DNA from: Jiangella rhizosphaerae
GTDB taxonomy: Bacteria; Actinomycetota; Actinomycetes; Jiangellales; Jiangellaceae
Direction of reading: 5' to 3'
DNA length: 33,408 nt
Assembly (NCBI RefSeq): GCF_003579925.1
Contig: NZ_QUAL01000172.1
Location: 1 to 33,408 of the forward strand
A program made the translations under genes and the position numbers. A model generated the notes under the pieces. It was not told where the DNA came from. It was given only the letters and a program-made list of their open reading frames with translations, and searched no databases. Positions 22,709-30,930 of this stretch are shown piece after piece. Position 1 is the first letter of the stretch; each line of letters starts with the position of its first letter.

Positions 22709-25700
22709 TCAGGCGCGGCGCAGGCGCAGCGTCACGATCTGGAACGGCCGCAGCTTCAGAGCGACCGCACCGTCCGCGGAGGTGCTCGTGACCGCCGTCG
22801 CCGGCACCGGCCGCTCCAGCAGGTCGGTCTCCTCGACACCGGACACCGCGAACGACGGCGTCAGCGTCGCGGCCGCCCGGCCGCCGCGCGCCTCGTAGAG
22901 CCGGACGACGACGTCCCCGGAGCGGTCGTCGGCCAGCTTGACCGCCGACACCACGACGCCCGGGCCGCTCACGCGGACCAGCGGCTCGACCTCGTGACCG
23001 GCGCCCTGCACGAAGCGCGGCGGCAGGTTGAGCGCGTAGCCCTCGCGGACCGCGTCGTCGATGGTCGCCCCCGGGACCAGCGAGTAGCGCAGCGTGTGCA
23101 CGCCCTGGTCGGTCTCCGGGTCGGGGTAGCGCGGCGCCCGCAGCAGCGACAGCCGCACGGTGGTCGTCGTCCCGCCGCCGGCCGCCGCGCCGCGGCGCAC
23201 GTCGTGGCCGTAGGTGGAGTCGTTGACCAGTGCGACGCCGTAGCCGGGCTCCTCCAGGTGGACGAACCGGTGCGCGCACACCTCGAACTTCGCCGCGTCC
23301 CACGACGTGTTCTCGTGCGTCGGGCGGTAGTGGTGCCCGAACTGCGTCTCGTAGGCCGCCCGCTGCGTCTGCACGTCCAGCGGGAACGCCGCCTTGAGGA
23401 ACTTCTCCCGCTCGTGCCAGTCGACCTCGGTGCTGATGTCGAGGCGCCTGGCGCCGGGCTCCAGCGTGATCTCCTGGACGACGTGCGAGTCGCCGAATCG
23501 CCGCGCGACCCGGACGGTGCCGCCGTCGGCTCTGAGCTCGTCGACGTCAACGAGGTCGGTGACGGTGTTGCGGTAGAACTCGTCGACATCCCAGGCGTCC
23601 CACTGGTTGGGCAGGTCCTGGTGCAGCTGCAGCAGGTTGCCGGGACCGGCGAGCACCTCGCGGCCGGCCTCCAGGTCGAGGACCGACGTGAGCAGCCCGC
23701 GGCCGTCGACGGTCACCCGCAGCAGCCCGTTGTCGAGGACGTAGCCGCCCTCGGCGGCGACGACCTCCGTGGACGCCTGCGACGACAGCGCGATCGGGAC
23801 GGCGGCCAGCGCGGGCACGTCGCACCGGCCGTGCGGCGCGGCGTTGAACCCGATCGTCGCACTGCCCTCGCCCGCCAGCGCGCGCTGGGCCCGCTCGACG
23901 ATCTCGGTCAGCTCGGCGGCGATGCGGGCGTACTGATCGCGCGCCTCGCGGTGCACCCAGGCGATCGAGGAACCGGGCAGGATGTCGTGGAACTGGTTGA
24001 GCAGCACCAGCTTCCAGATGCGGTCCAGCTCGTCGTACGGGTAGTCGACGAGGCCCGCCACGGCCGCCGTCGCCGACCACAGCTCGGCCTCGTGCAGCAG
24101 GTGCTCGCTGCGCCGGTTGCCCTGCTTGGTCTTGGCCTGCGACGTGTACGTGGCACGGTGGATCTCGAGGTACAGCTCGCCCGACCACACCGGAGCGTGG
24201 GGGTACTCCGCCTCGGCCGCGGCGAAGAAATCCGACGGCTTCTCGATGGCGACCCGCGGCGAGCCCTCCAGGTCCGCCGTCCGGCGTGCCTGCGCGATCA
24301 TCTCGCGGGTGGGGCCGCCGCCGCCGTCGCCCCAGCCGAAGGGCACCAGCGAGCGGTTGGCGTCGCCCTTGTCGCGGAAGTTGCGCACCGCGTGCGCCAG
24401 CTCGGTGCCCGACAGCTCCGCGCCGTAGGTGTCGGCCGACGGGAAGTGCGTGAAGACCCGGGTGCCGTCGAGGCCCTCCCACCAGAACGTGTGGTGCGGG
24501 AACGCGTTCTGCTTGTTCCACGAGATCTTCTGGGTGAGGAACCAGCGCGAGCCGGACAGCGTCACCAGCTGCGGCAGCGCCGGAGAGTACCCGAACGAGT
24601 CCGGCAGCCACACCTCCTGCGTCTCGACGCCGAACGTCTCGAGGAAGTAGCGCTTGCCGTACACCAGCTGCCGGGCCAGCGCCTCCGAGCCGGGCATGTT
24701 CGTGTCCGACTCGACCCACATGCCGCCGACCGGGACGAACCGGCCGCCCTTGACCTGCTCGGCGACCTTCTCGAACACCTCCGGACGGTGCTCCTGGATC
24801 CAGGCGTACTGCTGCGCCGACGACATCGCGTAGACGAGGTCCGGGTACTCCTCGAGCAGGCTCACCACGTTCGACGTCGTCCGTGCGACCTTGCGGACGG
24901 TCTCGCGCACCGGCCACAGCCAGGCGGAGTCGATGTGCGCGTGCCCGACGGCGGAGATGCGGTGCGCGCTCGCGTTGGCCGGCTTCGCCAGCACGTCGGC
25001 GAGCTGCTCGCGGGCGGCCGCCGCCGTCGCGGCGAGGTCCTGCAGGTCCAGCGCGTCCAGCGCCCGCTCGACGGCGCGCAGGATCTGCCAGCGGCGGGGC
25101 TCGCCCTCGGGCAGCTCCGGCATGAGCGTGCCGAGCGTCTCGAGGTCCTGCCAGAGCTCCCAGACGTCGCGCTCGAACACGCTGATGTCGGCCCGGTTGA
25201 TGCGGTACAGCGGCTCGCTGCCGGCAGTCGACTTCTCGCCCAGCGGCGTCATGGCGAACGGCGTGTCGCCCTCGAGGCGCGGGTTGGCGGCGGCCTCGAC
25301 GTAGAGGTCGATGCGCTCGCCGCCCCGGGCCGGGTCGGCGACCGGCACCCACAGGTTGCGCGGGTTCAGCGCTTTCACCACCGAACCGTCCGGCCGGTAC
25401 ACCAGCCCCTCGGCCTGGAAGCCGGCGAACCGGTTCTCCCAGCCCAGGTCGATGAACAGCTCGACGCGGCGGCCCGCGGCCTCGGCCGGCACCTCGCCGG
25501 TGAGCCGGAACCACGACGTGCCCCACGGCGGACCCCAGCGCTCGCCGACCTCGACCGGGACGTACCGGCCGTCGGCGACCGCCTCGCCGCCGGGCAGCGC
25601 GACCGACGGCGGCACCGGCTCACCCTGGCCGCCGTCGACGTGCCAGACGGTGAGGGACAAGGGGGCGACCGTGCGGTGGACGGCCGGCTTGAGCCGCTGG

Positions 25701-25750
25701 TTCAGAACTCGTTTCAGGCGCTTCTCGACCAGGGCGCGGTTGTCATGCAT
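22709..25750 (-). CDS. Alpha-mannosidase, GH38
   Basis: A 1013-residue retaining alpha-mannosidase of about the normal family length. An N-terminal beta domain (about 1-255) precedes the catalytic domain, which opens with VGHAHIDSAWLWP (zinc-binding H270 and D274) and contains the nucleophile D384 in WLPDSFGYSP. The three-helix middle domain contains LLNQFHDILPGSSI, and C-terminal beta-sandwich domains follow. No signal peptide is visible, so it acts in the cytoplasm on imported mannosides or glycan fragments. ATG 25750 is the first start giving the family N-terminus; GGAGG lies rather far upstream (13 nt). It is convergent with the secreted GH16 pair, suggesting a shared catabolic theme. Confidence 0.95.
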   Translation of the reverse strand: MHDNRALVEKRLKRVLNQRLKPAVHRTVAPLSLTVWHVDGGQGEPVPPSVALPGGEAVADGRYVPVEVGERWGPPWGTSWFRLTGEVPAEAAGRRVELFIDLGWENRFAGFQAEGLVYRPDGSVVKALNPRNLWVPVADPARGGERIDLYVEAAANPRLEGDTPFAMTPLGEKSTAGSEPLYRINRADISVFERDVWELWQDLETLGTLMPELPEGEPRRWQILRAVERALDALDLQDLAATAAAAREQLADVLAKPANASAHRISAVGHAHIDSAWLWPVRETVRKVARTTSNVVSLLEEYPDLVYAMSSAQQYAWIQEHRPEVFEKVAEQVKGGRFVPVGGMWVESDTNMPGSEALARQLVYGKRYFLETFGVETQEVWLPDSFGYSPALPQLVTLSGSRWFLTQKISWNKQNAFPHHTFWWEGLDGTRVFTHFPSADTYGAELSGTELAHAVRNFRDKGDANRSLVPFGWGDGGGGPTREMIAQARRTADLEGSPRVAIEKPSDFFAAAEAEYPHAPVWSGELYLEIHRATYTSQAKTKQGNRRSEHLLHEAELWSATAAVAGLVDYPYDELDRIWKLVLLNQFHDILPGSSIAWVHREARDQYARIAAELTEIVERAQRALAGEGSATIGFNAAPHGRCDVPALAAVPIALSSQASTEVVAAEGGYVLDNGLLRVTVDGRGLLTSVLDLEAGREVLAGPGNLLQLHQDLPNQWDAWDVDEFYRNTVTDLVDVDELRADGGTVRVARRFGDSHVVQEITLEPGARRLDISTEVDWHEREKFLKAAFPLDVQTQRAAYETQFGHHYRPTHENTSWDAAKFEVCAHRFVHLEEPGYGVALVNDSTYGHDVRRGAAAGGGTTTTVRLSLLRAPRYPDPETDQGVHTLRYSLVPGATIDDAVREGYALNLPPRFVQGAGHEVEPLVRVSGPGVVVSAVKLADDRSGDVVVRLYEARGGRAAATLTPSFAVSGVEETDLLERPVPATAVTSTSADGAVALKLRPFQIVTLRLRRA

Positions 25751-25959
25751 GGCGGGATTCCAGCCTCCGTCGGATGGACTGCGATGCGCGCCCGCCGGCG
25801 TCCGGGCGGGCGTCCGGGACGGGCCGGAGACCAACGTTACGGCGTTGTGGGAACGTCACCACACCCGGTCGCGGCAAATGCGCGGAATGCGTAGAGAAGA
25901 TCTCAGGCTTGTCTCATGATCGGTACCTCGGACGGCGCCGGCACGGCGGCGGGACTGAC

Positions 25960-27039
25960 TCAGCCGGTGCAGCGGACGGCGTCGATCGCGCCCGTCAGCT
26001 CCGACGTCGTGAGGTAGCCGCAGTCGTCGACGGTGTATGTGACGGTCTCGGCCTGCAGCACGGTGCCGGGCGGGACCCGGCGCAGCGGCCAGTCCGGGAA
26101 CCGCGTGACATCCGCGCCCGGCTCCGGCGCGCGGTACTCGAGCACCTCGTCGTACGTGCGCAGCAGGACCCGGCCGGCCGCGAGGTCGGCGGACGCATCG
26201 GTGACGACGTTGCCGACGATCCCCGCGAGGAACCCGTTCTCCGGCTCCGGCAGCTCGATGGTGCCCAGCAGTGCCAGCTCGCCGCCGTCCGCCGGACCGT
26301 GGTACAGCCGGGTGCTCCCCGTCTCGCCGGTGTCGCGGTCGAACGACGCCTTGCCGACCACCAGCGGCCGGCCGCCGGAGTCGACGACCAACGCCTCGGC
26401 GTCGGTCGGCCCGTCCTCGTACGTGAACTCCAGCGCGTCGGCGTCGATGGTCGCCGGCGGGTCGCCGAGGTCCGGCTCGGGCGCCCGGTAGACGGTGACG
26501 TGGTCGCGACCGACGTGGTCGCCGATGTCGCCGACGTACAGGCAGGACGTGCCGGGGTCGTCGCCGCACGGGCCGACGGCCAGCGCCTCGGCGTTCTCGG
26601 CGTCCATCCCGGCCAGCTCGATGCCGGCCACCGGCGTGCCGTCCGCACGGACGACCGCCACCGCGGAGGTGCCGGCCTCGTCGCTGACGACGTAGTAGAG
26701 GCCGGATGTGCGTACGCTCGCGGCCATCCCGCTGACCTCGACGACGGTCTCCTCCGACAGGGTCCCGACGGTGTCCGGCTCGCCGTAGCAGGGGCTGTCG
26801 CAGCCGGGCGACGGCTCATCAGGAGGCCGCGGCGACGTGCTCGCCGGGCCGTCGTCGGGAGCGGCCCCCGCGGAGGGTGAGCCGTTCCCCGTCGGAGCAG
26901 GACCGGAACCGGAGCAGGCCGCGAGTGTGAAGGCCACCGCAACCGTCACGACAAGCACACGACTCCCCGTTCCCCCAGGTGTCACGGAGCCGGGCAAGTT
27001 TTTCCTCGTTCCCTTCGCTTTTCGACGGCGGCCGGACAT
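25960..27039 (-). CDS. Putative lipoprotein, beta-propeller-like
   Basis: A 359-residue predicted lipoprotein. The lipobox is LAAC with the lipidated cysteine at residue 42 of the longest form. A Gly/Pro/Ser-rich linker follows, then a beta-rich domain with repeated strand motifs (LYYVVSDE, CLYVGDIGDH, RPLVVGKASF, VLLRTYDEVLEYR) that looks like a propeller. The function is unknown. The start is uncertain: ATG 27039 gives a long basic n-region (SGRRRKAKGTRK) with GAGG very close; GTG 26985 would give a shorter, more typical signal peptide but has no ribosome binding site. Four cysteines outside the lipobox may form disulfides. Confidence 0.75.
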   Translation of the reverse strand: MSGRRRKAKGTRKNLPGSVTPGGTGSRVLVVTVAVAFTLAACSGSGPAPTGNGSPSAGAAPDDGPASTSPRPPDEPSPGCDSPCYGEPDTVGTLSEETVVEVSGMAASVRTSGLYYVVSDEAGTSAVAVVRADGTPVAGIELAGMDAENAEALAVGPCGDDPGTSCLYVGDIGDHVGRDHVTVYRAPEPDLGDPPATIDADALEFTYEDGPTDAEALVVDSGGRPLVVGKASFDRDTGETGSTRLYHGPADGGELALLGTIELPEPENGFLAGIVGNVVTDASADLAAGRVLLRTYDEVLEYRAPEPGADVTRFPDWPLRRVPPGTVLQAETVTYTVDDCGYLTTSELTGAIDAVRCTG

Positions 27040-27118
27040 AGCCTCGTCTCGAGAGCGGCACCATTCTCGCCCCCCGGGGTGGTGCCGCTCGGTCGTCTCC
27101 GGGCGCGTGTCGTTCGCG

Positions 27119-27706
27119 TCAGGCCGAGGCGACGCCGCCCACGTGTTCGGTCAGCCCCAGCACGTCGCGCACCACCCGCAGCAGTTGCGGCCGCAGCTCC
27201 GCGTTCGAGACGTCGGGCAGCGCCAAGATCGCCACGACCACCCCCAGCGCGGCCGACGTCCGCACCCGCTGTTCCACCGACAGATCGCCGTTGGCCAGCA
27301 GCGCCGACAGCCGTGCGTCGTTGGCGCGCATGCGGTCGAGCAGGGTCGAGTTCGCGACGCCCGCGAGGTCGTTCATCGCATAGGTGGCGACCCGCCGGTG
27401 CGCCAGCAGCAGGTCGATGTAGCGCTCGATGAGCGTCAGCCGCCAGGCCGGGCTGCCGATGGCCGCGGTGTCCGACTCGGCGTCGGCGATGATCCAGTCC
27501 TCGCCGTCGACCATCGGCCGCAGCAGGTCGTCGAGAATCTCCACCTTCGTCCGGTAGTGGTAATACACCGCCGCCTTGGTGATTCCGAGAGCGTCGGCGA
27601 TCTCGCGCAGCGTCGAACGCTCGTAGCCCTGCCGGGAGAACAGGTCGAGCGCGACCTCGCGGATGTTTCCGGCTGTATCCGTGCCGGGACGTCCCTCGTC
27701 GGTCAT
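27119..27706 (-). CDS. TetR-family transcriptional repressor
   Basis: A 195-residue regulator. The N-terminal helix-turn-helix reads IREVALDLFSRQGYERSTLREIADALGITKAAVYYHYRTKVEIL, described here in three parts: tetracycline-repressor helix 1 (NIREVALDLFSRQGYE), the recognition region (STLREIADALGITKAAVY) and YHYRTK. The C-terminal ligand domain is helical and its ligand unknown. ATG 27706 starts just before the domain; the frame is open to 27820 but would then contain the operators. It is divergent from the PAP2 gene, and two 18-bp palindromes lie between them, so autoregulation plus repression of PAP2 is likely. Confidence 0.92.
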   Translation of the reverse strand: MTDEGRPGTDTAGNIREVALDLFSRQGYERSTLREIADALGITKAAVYYHYRTKVEILDDLLRPMVDGEDWIIADAESDTAAIGSPAWRLTLIERYIDLLLAHRRVATYAMNDLAGVANSTLLDRMRANDARLSALLANGDLSVEQRVRTSAALGVVVAILALPDVSNAELRPQLLRVVRDVLGLTEHVGGVASA

Positions 27707-27761
27707 CTCCGTCGCCGCCTCGCTGATCGGGAAGTGAGGGCGGCCACACAATACGTTAACT

Positions 27762-27779
27762 ACTTGCCGGCCGACAAGT
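27762..27779. promoter_or_regulatory. TetR operator copy 1
   Basis: ACTTGCCGG-CCGACAAGT, identical to the perfect copy at 27805 except for one base. It overlaps the candidate -35 of the PAP2 promoter (27765-27770) and lies just upstream of a reverse-strand TAACGT (27758-27753) that may serve the tetR gene. Confidence 0.8.
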
Positions 27780-27792
27780 GCGGCCGTAGCGT
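27765..27792 (+). promoter_or_regulatory. Candidate promoter of the PAP2 gene
   Basis: TTGCCG (27765-27770), 16-nt spacer, TAGCGT (27787-27792). Operator 1 covers the -35, and operator 2 lies just after the expected start of transcription. Confidence 0.5.
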
Positions 27793-27804
27793 GAGACTCA
27801 AAGC

Positions 27805-27822
27805 ACTTGTCGGCCGACAAGT
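27805..27822. promoter_or_regulatory. TetR operator copy 2 (perfect palindrome)
   Basis: ACTTGTCGG-CCGACAAGT is a perfect 18-bp palindrome. Its centre is 43 bp from that of copy 1, close to four helical turns, so two dimers would bind on the same face of the DNA. Confidence 0.85.
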
Positions 27823-27879
27823 AGAGGCAACTTCAAGGGGGCGCTGGCGCTCCTCGCACGTCGCCAGCATGGAGGACCG

Positions 27880-28758
27880 ATGGCCTCGGACACCTTGTCC
27901 CGGCGCCCGCCCACGCTGCGCCGCGTCCGCACCCACTCACGACTCGCCACGGCCGCGAAGGAGATCGCCTTCCTCCTCTCGGCCGCTCTGCTGTACACGC
28001 TGGTGCGCGGCCTCACCAGCGACCGCGTCGACGCCGCGTTCCGCAACGCCGAGGACGTCATCTCGTTCGAGAAGTCGCTCGGGATCCATGTCGAGACCGA
28101 CCTCCAGGGCCTGATCCTCGACCACGACTGGGCGGTCGACGCCGCCAACGGCTTCTACATCTACGGCTACTGGCCGGTGTTCGTGCTCACGCTCATCTGG
28201 CTGATCGCCCGGCGGCCGGCGGCGTATCCGTTCTACCGCAACGCGCTGCTCGCCTCGGGGGCGTTCAGCCTGGTCATCTTCGCGTTCTACCCGCTCGCGC
28301 CGCCGCGGTTCCTGCCCTGGCACGGCTTCGTCGACACCATCTCCCTCGAGGCGCCGACCTACCGCGAGATGAACTCGCCCACCTTCGTCAACGAGTACGC
28401 GGCGATGCCGAGCCTGCACTTCGGCTGGATCCTGCTACTCGGCATCGCCTGGGTCGCGTTGTCGCGCGTGCTGGTGGTCCGGGTCATCGGCGCGACGATG
28501 CCGCTGCTGATGTTCGCCACCATCGTCCTCACCGGCAACCACTACGTCGTCGACGCGATCGTCGGCGGTGCCGTGGTCGTGGCCGGGCTCGGCGTCGCGG
28601 TGCTGATCGAGCGGATCAAGCGGCAGCGCGCCGTGCGGGCGGCCATCCAGGACGCCCGCGACGCGGCCGACGACGGACGCGACCCCGGCGGCACCGGCCC
28701 GTCGGGCGGCGCGGCCATCCCGGCGCAGCGCTCCCCGAATCTCTCCCGGGTCCGCTGA
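27880..28758 (+). CDS. PAP2-superfamily membrane phosphatase/transferase, Aur1-like
   Basis: A 292-residue membrane enzyme with about six helices. The phosphatase signature is present as MPSLHFGW (H180) and GNHYVVDAIVGG (H221, D225), the arrangement of the Aur1/inositol phosphorylceramide-synthase-like PAP2 branch, where the C3 motif begins with GNH rather than SR. It may dephosphorylate or transfer head groups of membrane lipids; the substrate is open. The soluble C-terminal tail (DARDAADDGRDPGG and on) is low in complexity. GGAGGACCG directly precedes the ATG. Expression is likely controlled by the divergent TetR through the two operators. Confidence 0.88.
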   Translation: MASDTLSRRPPTLRRVRTHSRLATAAKEIAFLLSAALLYTLVRGLTSDRVDAAFRNAEDVISFEKSLGIHVETDLQGLILDHDWAVDAANGFYIYGYWPVFVLTLIWLIARRPAAYPFYRNALLASGAFSLVIFAFYPLAPPRFLPWHGFVDTISLEAPTYREMNSPTFVNEYAAMPSLHFGWILLLGIAWVALSRVLVVRVIGATMPLLMFATIVLTGNHYVVDAIVGGAVVVAGLGVAVLIERIKRQRAVRAAIQDARDAADDGRDPGGTGPSGGAAIPAQRSPNLSRVR

Positions 28759-28779
28759 CCCTCCCCTCGAACGCAACGA

Positions 28780-28811
28780 CGGCGACGGGGGCATCGTCGA
28801 CCCCGTCGCCG
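28780..28811. terminator. Bidirectional hairpin between PAP2 and MFS genes
   Basis: CGGCGACGGGG (28780-28790) pairs with CCCCGTCGCCG (28801-28811), loop of 10 nt. It lies between convergent stops at 28758 and 28841. No T-tract. Confidence 0.7.
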
Positions 28812-28840
28812 CCGGCGTACCGGATGGGCGAGCCCGCCCG

Positions 28841-30328
28841 TCAGGACACGGCCGGCTCCAGCAGCTCGTCCTCGACCGGCTCCGGCTCGTCGTCGTCACG
28901 ACGGCGCCGGAACACCCCGAGGGCCATCACCACCAGGCCGGCGAAGGCGATACCCGTCACGAGGATCAGACCGGGACGGAACTGGTCGAACGTCGCCGCC
29001 CCCATGCCGTCGGCCGAGTGCGAGCCGGCCGTCACGAACGCCGTCGTCGCCGCGAGCACCACAGCCCCACCGATCTGCCCGGACGTCTGGACCAGGCCGG
29101 CCGCCAGCCCCTGCTCGGAGTCGTGCACGCCGGCCGTGGCCTGCGACATGATCGCCGAGAACGCCAGCGTGAACCCGAGCCCGATCAGCAGGACGCTGGG
29201 CAGGATGTCCGCCGCGTAGTTCGGCGTCGGGTCGCCGCCGGCGGCCAGGAACCATACGTACGCCGTGCTCAGCGACACCATCGCGGCGACGATCGGCCGC
29301 TGCGTGCCGTACCGGTCGATCACCCGGCTCATGTACGGCGAGCCGAACGCCACGATCAGCCCGGCCGGCAGCAGGGCCAGCGCCATCCGCAGCGGCGACC
29401 AGCCCAGCGCGGCCTGGAAGTAGATCGTCAGCATGAACTGGAAGCTCAGGTACGACCCGAACAGTGCGATGATCGCGAGGTTGGCCCGGACGATCGAGCC
29501 GATCCGCAGGATGCCGAGCCGCACCAGCGGGTGCGCGATCCGCTGCTCGATCGCGACGAACGCCGCGAGCAGCGTGACCGCGAGCACGAACAGCACGACG
29601 GTGACCGGGTCGGCCCAGCCGCGCTCCGGCGCGGAGACGACGGAGTAGACGGCGAGCAGCATGCCGGCCGTGAGCGTCGCCGCGCCGGCGAGGTCGTGAC
29701 CGCCGGCGTCGGCGGGACGGTCGCGCGGGATCAGCGCGATGCCCGCGACCAGCGCCAGCACCGCGAGCGGCACGGGCATGAGGAAGTTCCATCGCCAGCC
29801 GGCGCTGGTCAGCAGGCCGCCCAGGATGAGCCCGGACGAGTACCCGCTGGCGCCGAAGACGGCGAAGATCGACAGCGCCTTGTTGCGCGCCGGTCCCTCG
29901 CGGAACGTGGTGGTCAGGATGGACAGCGCCGTGGGCGCGGTGAACGCGGCGGCGACACCCTTGACGAACCGCGTGACGATCAACAGCATGCCGTCGTCGA
30001 CGAGGCCGCCCACGAGCGAGGCGACGGCGAAGACGGCGAGGGCGATCAGGAACACCCGGCGACGGCCGAGCAGGTCGGCGGTGCGGCCACCCAGGAGCAG
30101 CAGCGCTCCGTAGCCGAGCACGTAGCCGTTGACGATCCACTGCAGCGAGGTGGTCGAGAGTCCGAGTTCGGTACCGATCGACGGCAGGGCGATGCCGACC
30201 ATCGACACGTCGAGACCGTCGAGGAACATCACCAGGCACAGCACCGCGAGGACGCCCCAGAGGCGCGGCGTCCAGCGCTGGTCGTCGTGTGAAGCAGCGG
30301 TGGAAGGCGGTGTGGCGATAGCAGTCAC
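28841..30328 (-). CDS. MFS drug-efflux transporter, DHA2 family
   Basis: A 495-residue transporter with about 14 membrane helices. Helix 1 carries FLDGLDVSMVGIALPSIG, the loop after helix 2 carries GGRTADLLGRRRVF (motif A), and ASGYSSGLILGGLLTSAGWRW corresponds to motif C. Related proteins export antibiotics and dyes by proton antiport. The C-terminus is acidic (DDDEPEPVEDELLEP). GTG 30328 has no Shine-Dalgarno, but TAACGT lies 7 nt upstream, pointing to leaderless translation. It is divergent from a MarR-family gene, and the shared operator repeats overlap its promoter. Confidence 0.94.
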   Translation of the reverse strand: MTAIATPPSTAASHDDQRWTPRLWGVLAVLCLVMFLDGLDVSMVGIALPSIGTELGLSTTSLQWIVNGYVLGYGALLLLGGRTADLLGRRRVFLIALAVFAVASLVGGLVDDGMLLIVTRFVKGVAAAFTAPTALSILTTTFREGPARNKALSIFAVFGASGYSSGLILGGLLTSAGWRWNFLMPVPLAVLALVAGIALIPRDRPADAGGHDLAGAATLTAGMLLAVYSVVSAPERGWADPVTVVLFVLAVTLLAAFVAIEQRIAHPLVRLGILRIGSIVRANLAIIALFGSYLSFQFMLTIYFQAALGWSPLRMALALLPAGLIVAFGSPYMSRVIDRYGTQRPIVAAMVSLSTAYVWFLAAGGDPTPNYAADILPSVLLIGLGFTLAFSAIMSQATAGVHDSEQGLAAGLVQTSGQIGGAVVLAATTAFVTAGSHSADGMGAATFDQFRPGLILVTGIAFAGLVVMALGVFRRRRDDDEPEPVEDELLEPAVS

Positions 30329-30335
30329 GGGCGAG

Positions 30336-30365
30336 ACGTTACATGCACGTGCATCAAATGCACAA
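30336..30365 (-). promoter_or_regulatory. Candidate promoter of the DHA2 transporter gene
   Basis: Reverse strand TTGTGC (30365-30360), 18-nt spacer, TAACGT (30341-30336), then 7 nt to GTG 30328. The first two operator repeats occupy the spacer and -35. Confidence 0.6.
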
Positions 30366-30384
30366 GCATTAAATGTCCTTGCAT
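30343..30384. repeat. Three MarR operator-like repeats with 15-bp period
   Basis: Three 12-bp elements start at 30343 (ATGCACGTGCAT, a perfect palindrome), 30358 (ATGCACAAGCAT) and 30373 (ATGTCCTTGCAT). All begin ATG and end GCAT, and they are exactly 15 bp apart. The array covers the spacer and -35 of the transporter promoter and the -35 of the marR promoter. Confidence 0.7.
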
Positions 30385-30407
30385 GCTTGCGGGCGCGGTG
30401 TTAGAGT
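30379..30407 (+). promoter_or_regulatory. Candidate promoter of the marR gene
   Basis: TTGCAT (30379-30384), 17-nt spacer, TAGAGT (30402-30407), then 7 nt to ATG 30415. The third operator repeat ends on the -35. Confidence 0.65.
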
Positions 30408-30414
30408 GCGCTCC

Positions 30415-30792
30415 ATGAGCGGGACGGAGGAACGCGAGCTCGTCGCCAAGTGGCGCGACCTCTCCACCTGCTACAACAACGTGGCCTGCGACCTCGATCG
30501 CGAGCTGCAGGACCAGCACGGGCTGGGCCTGAGCGAGTTCGAGGCGCTCGACCGGCTCATCGAGTCCGGCCAGGACAAGCTGCGCATGCACGAGCTCGCC
30601 GAGGGGATGTACCTCAGCCAGAGCGCGTTCTCCCGCACCGTCGCCCGGCTCGAGCGGGCCGGCCTGGTCGGCCGCTCGATGTGCATGGACGACCGCCGCG
30701 CCCTGTTCGTGACGGCGACCGACGCCGGCCGCTCCCGGCATGCCGAAGCCCGCGACACCCACCGCAAGGTGCTGGCCCACCACCTCGGCTGA
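30415..30792 (+). CDS. MarR-family transcriptional regulator
   Basis: A 125-residue winged-helix regulator. The DNA-binding region runs from LSEFEALDRLIES through LRMHELAEGMYLSQSAFSRTVARLERAGLVGR to the wing (MCMDDRRALFVTATDAG). The flanking helices form the dimer interface. ATG 30415 is chosen over an upstream in-frame ATG because it follows a good promoter by a leaderless distance, and the longer form would start inside the operators. It is divergent from the DHA2 transporter, which it probably represses until a phenolic or drug-like ligand binds. Confidence 0.93.
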   Translation: MSGTEERELVAKWRDLSTCYNNVACDLDRELQDQHGLGLSEFEALDRLIESGQDKLRMHELAEGMYLSQSAFSRTVARLERAGLVGRSMCMDDRRALFVTATDAGRSRHAEARDTHRKVLAHHLG

Positions 30793-30918
30793 GCCGGCCC
30801 GTTCGCCGTCGGGGTGGCGTCTACACCCTTGGGCCGTACCGGCCTGCCCTTGGCCCGCCTGACGAGGACGACGTCACCGCACCGCGCCGGCCGCGTGACC
30901 CGGCCGCCGTCGTCGGCA

Positions 30919-30924
30919 TAGGCT
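30919..30924 (+). promoter_or_regulatory. Candidate -10 box of the sirtuin gene
   Basis: TAGGCT, 6 nt before GTG 30931, with no ribosome binding site. The layout suggests a leaderless mRNA. Confidence 0.45.
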
Positions 30925-30930
30925 CGAAGC

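Noticed and set aside
25846-25863. TGTGG-N8-CCACA upstream of the mannosidase as a sugar-regulator operator
   Set aside because: Five-base arms are too short to be convincing and no LacI- or GntR-type regulator is nearby.
20117-25894. Very long open frames antisense to the GH16 gene (20117-22690) and to the mannosidase (22994-25894)
   Set aside because: They lie opposite strongly coding genes, consist of Arg/Gly/Ala/Val/Leu-rich runs without domains, and are the usual by-product of very high third-position GC.
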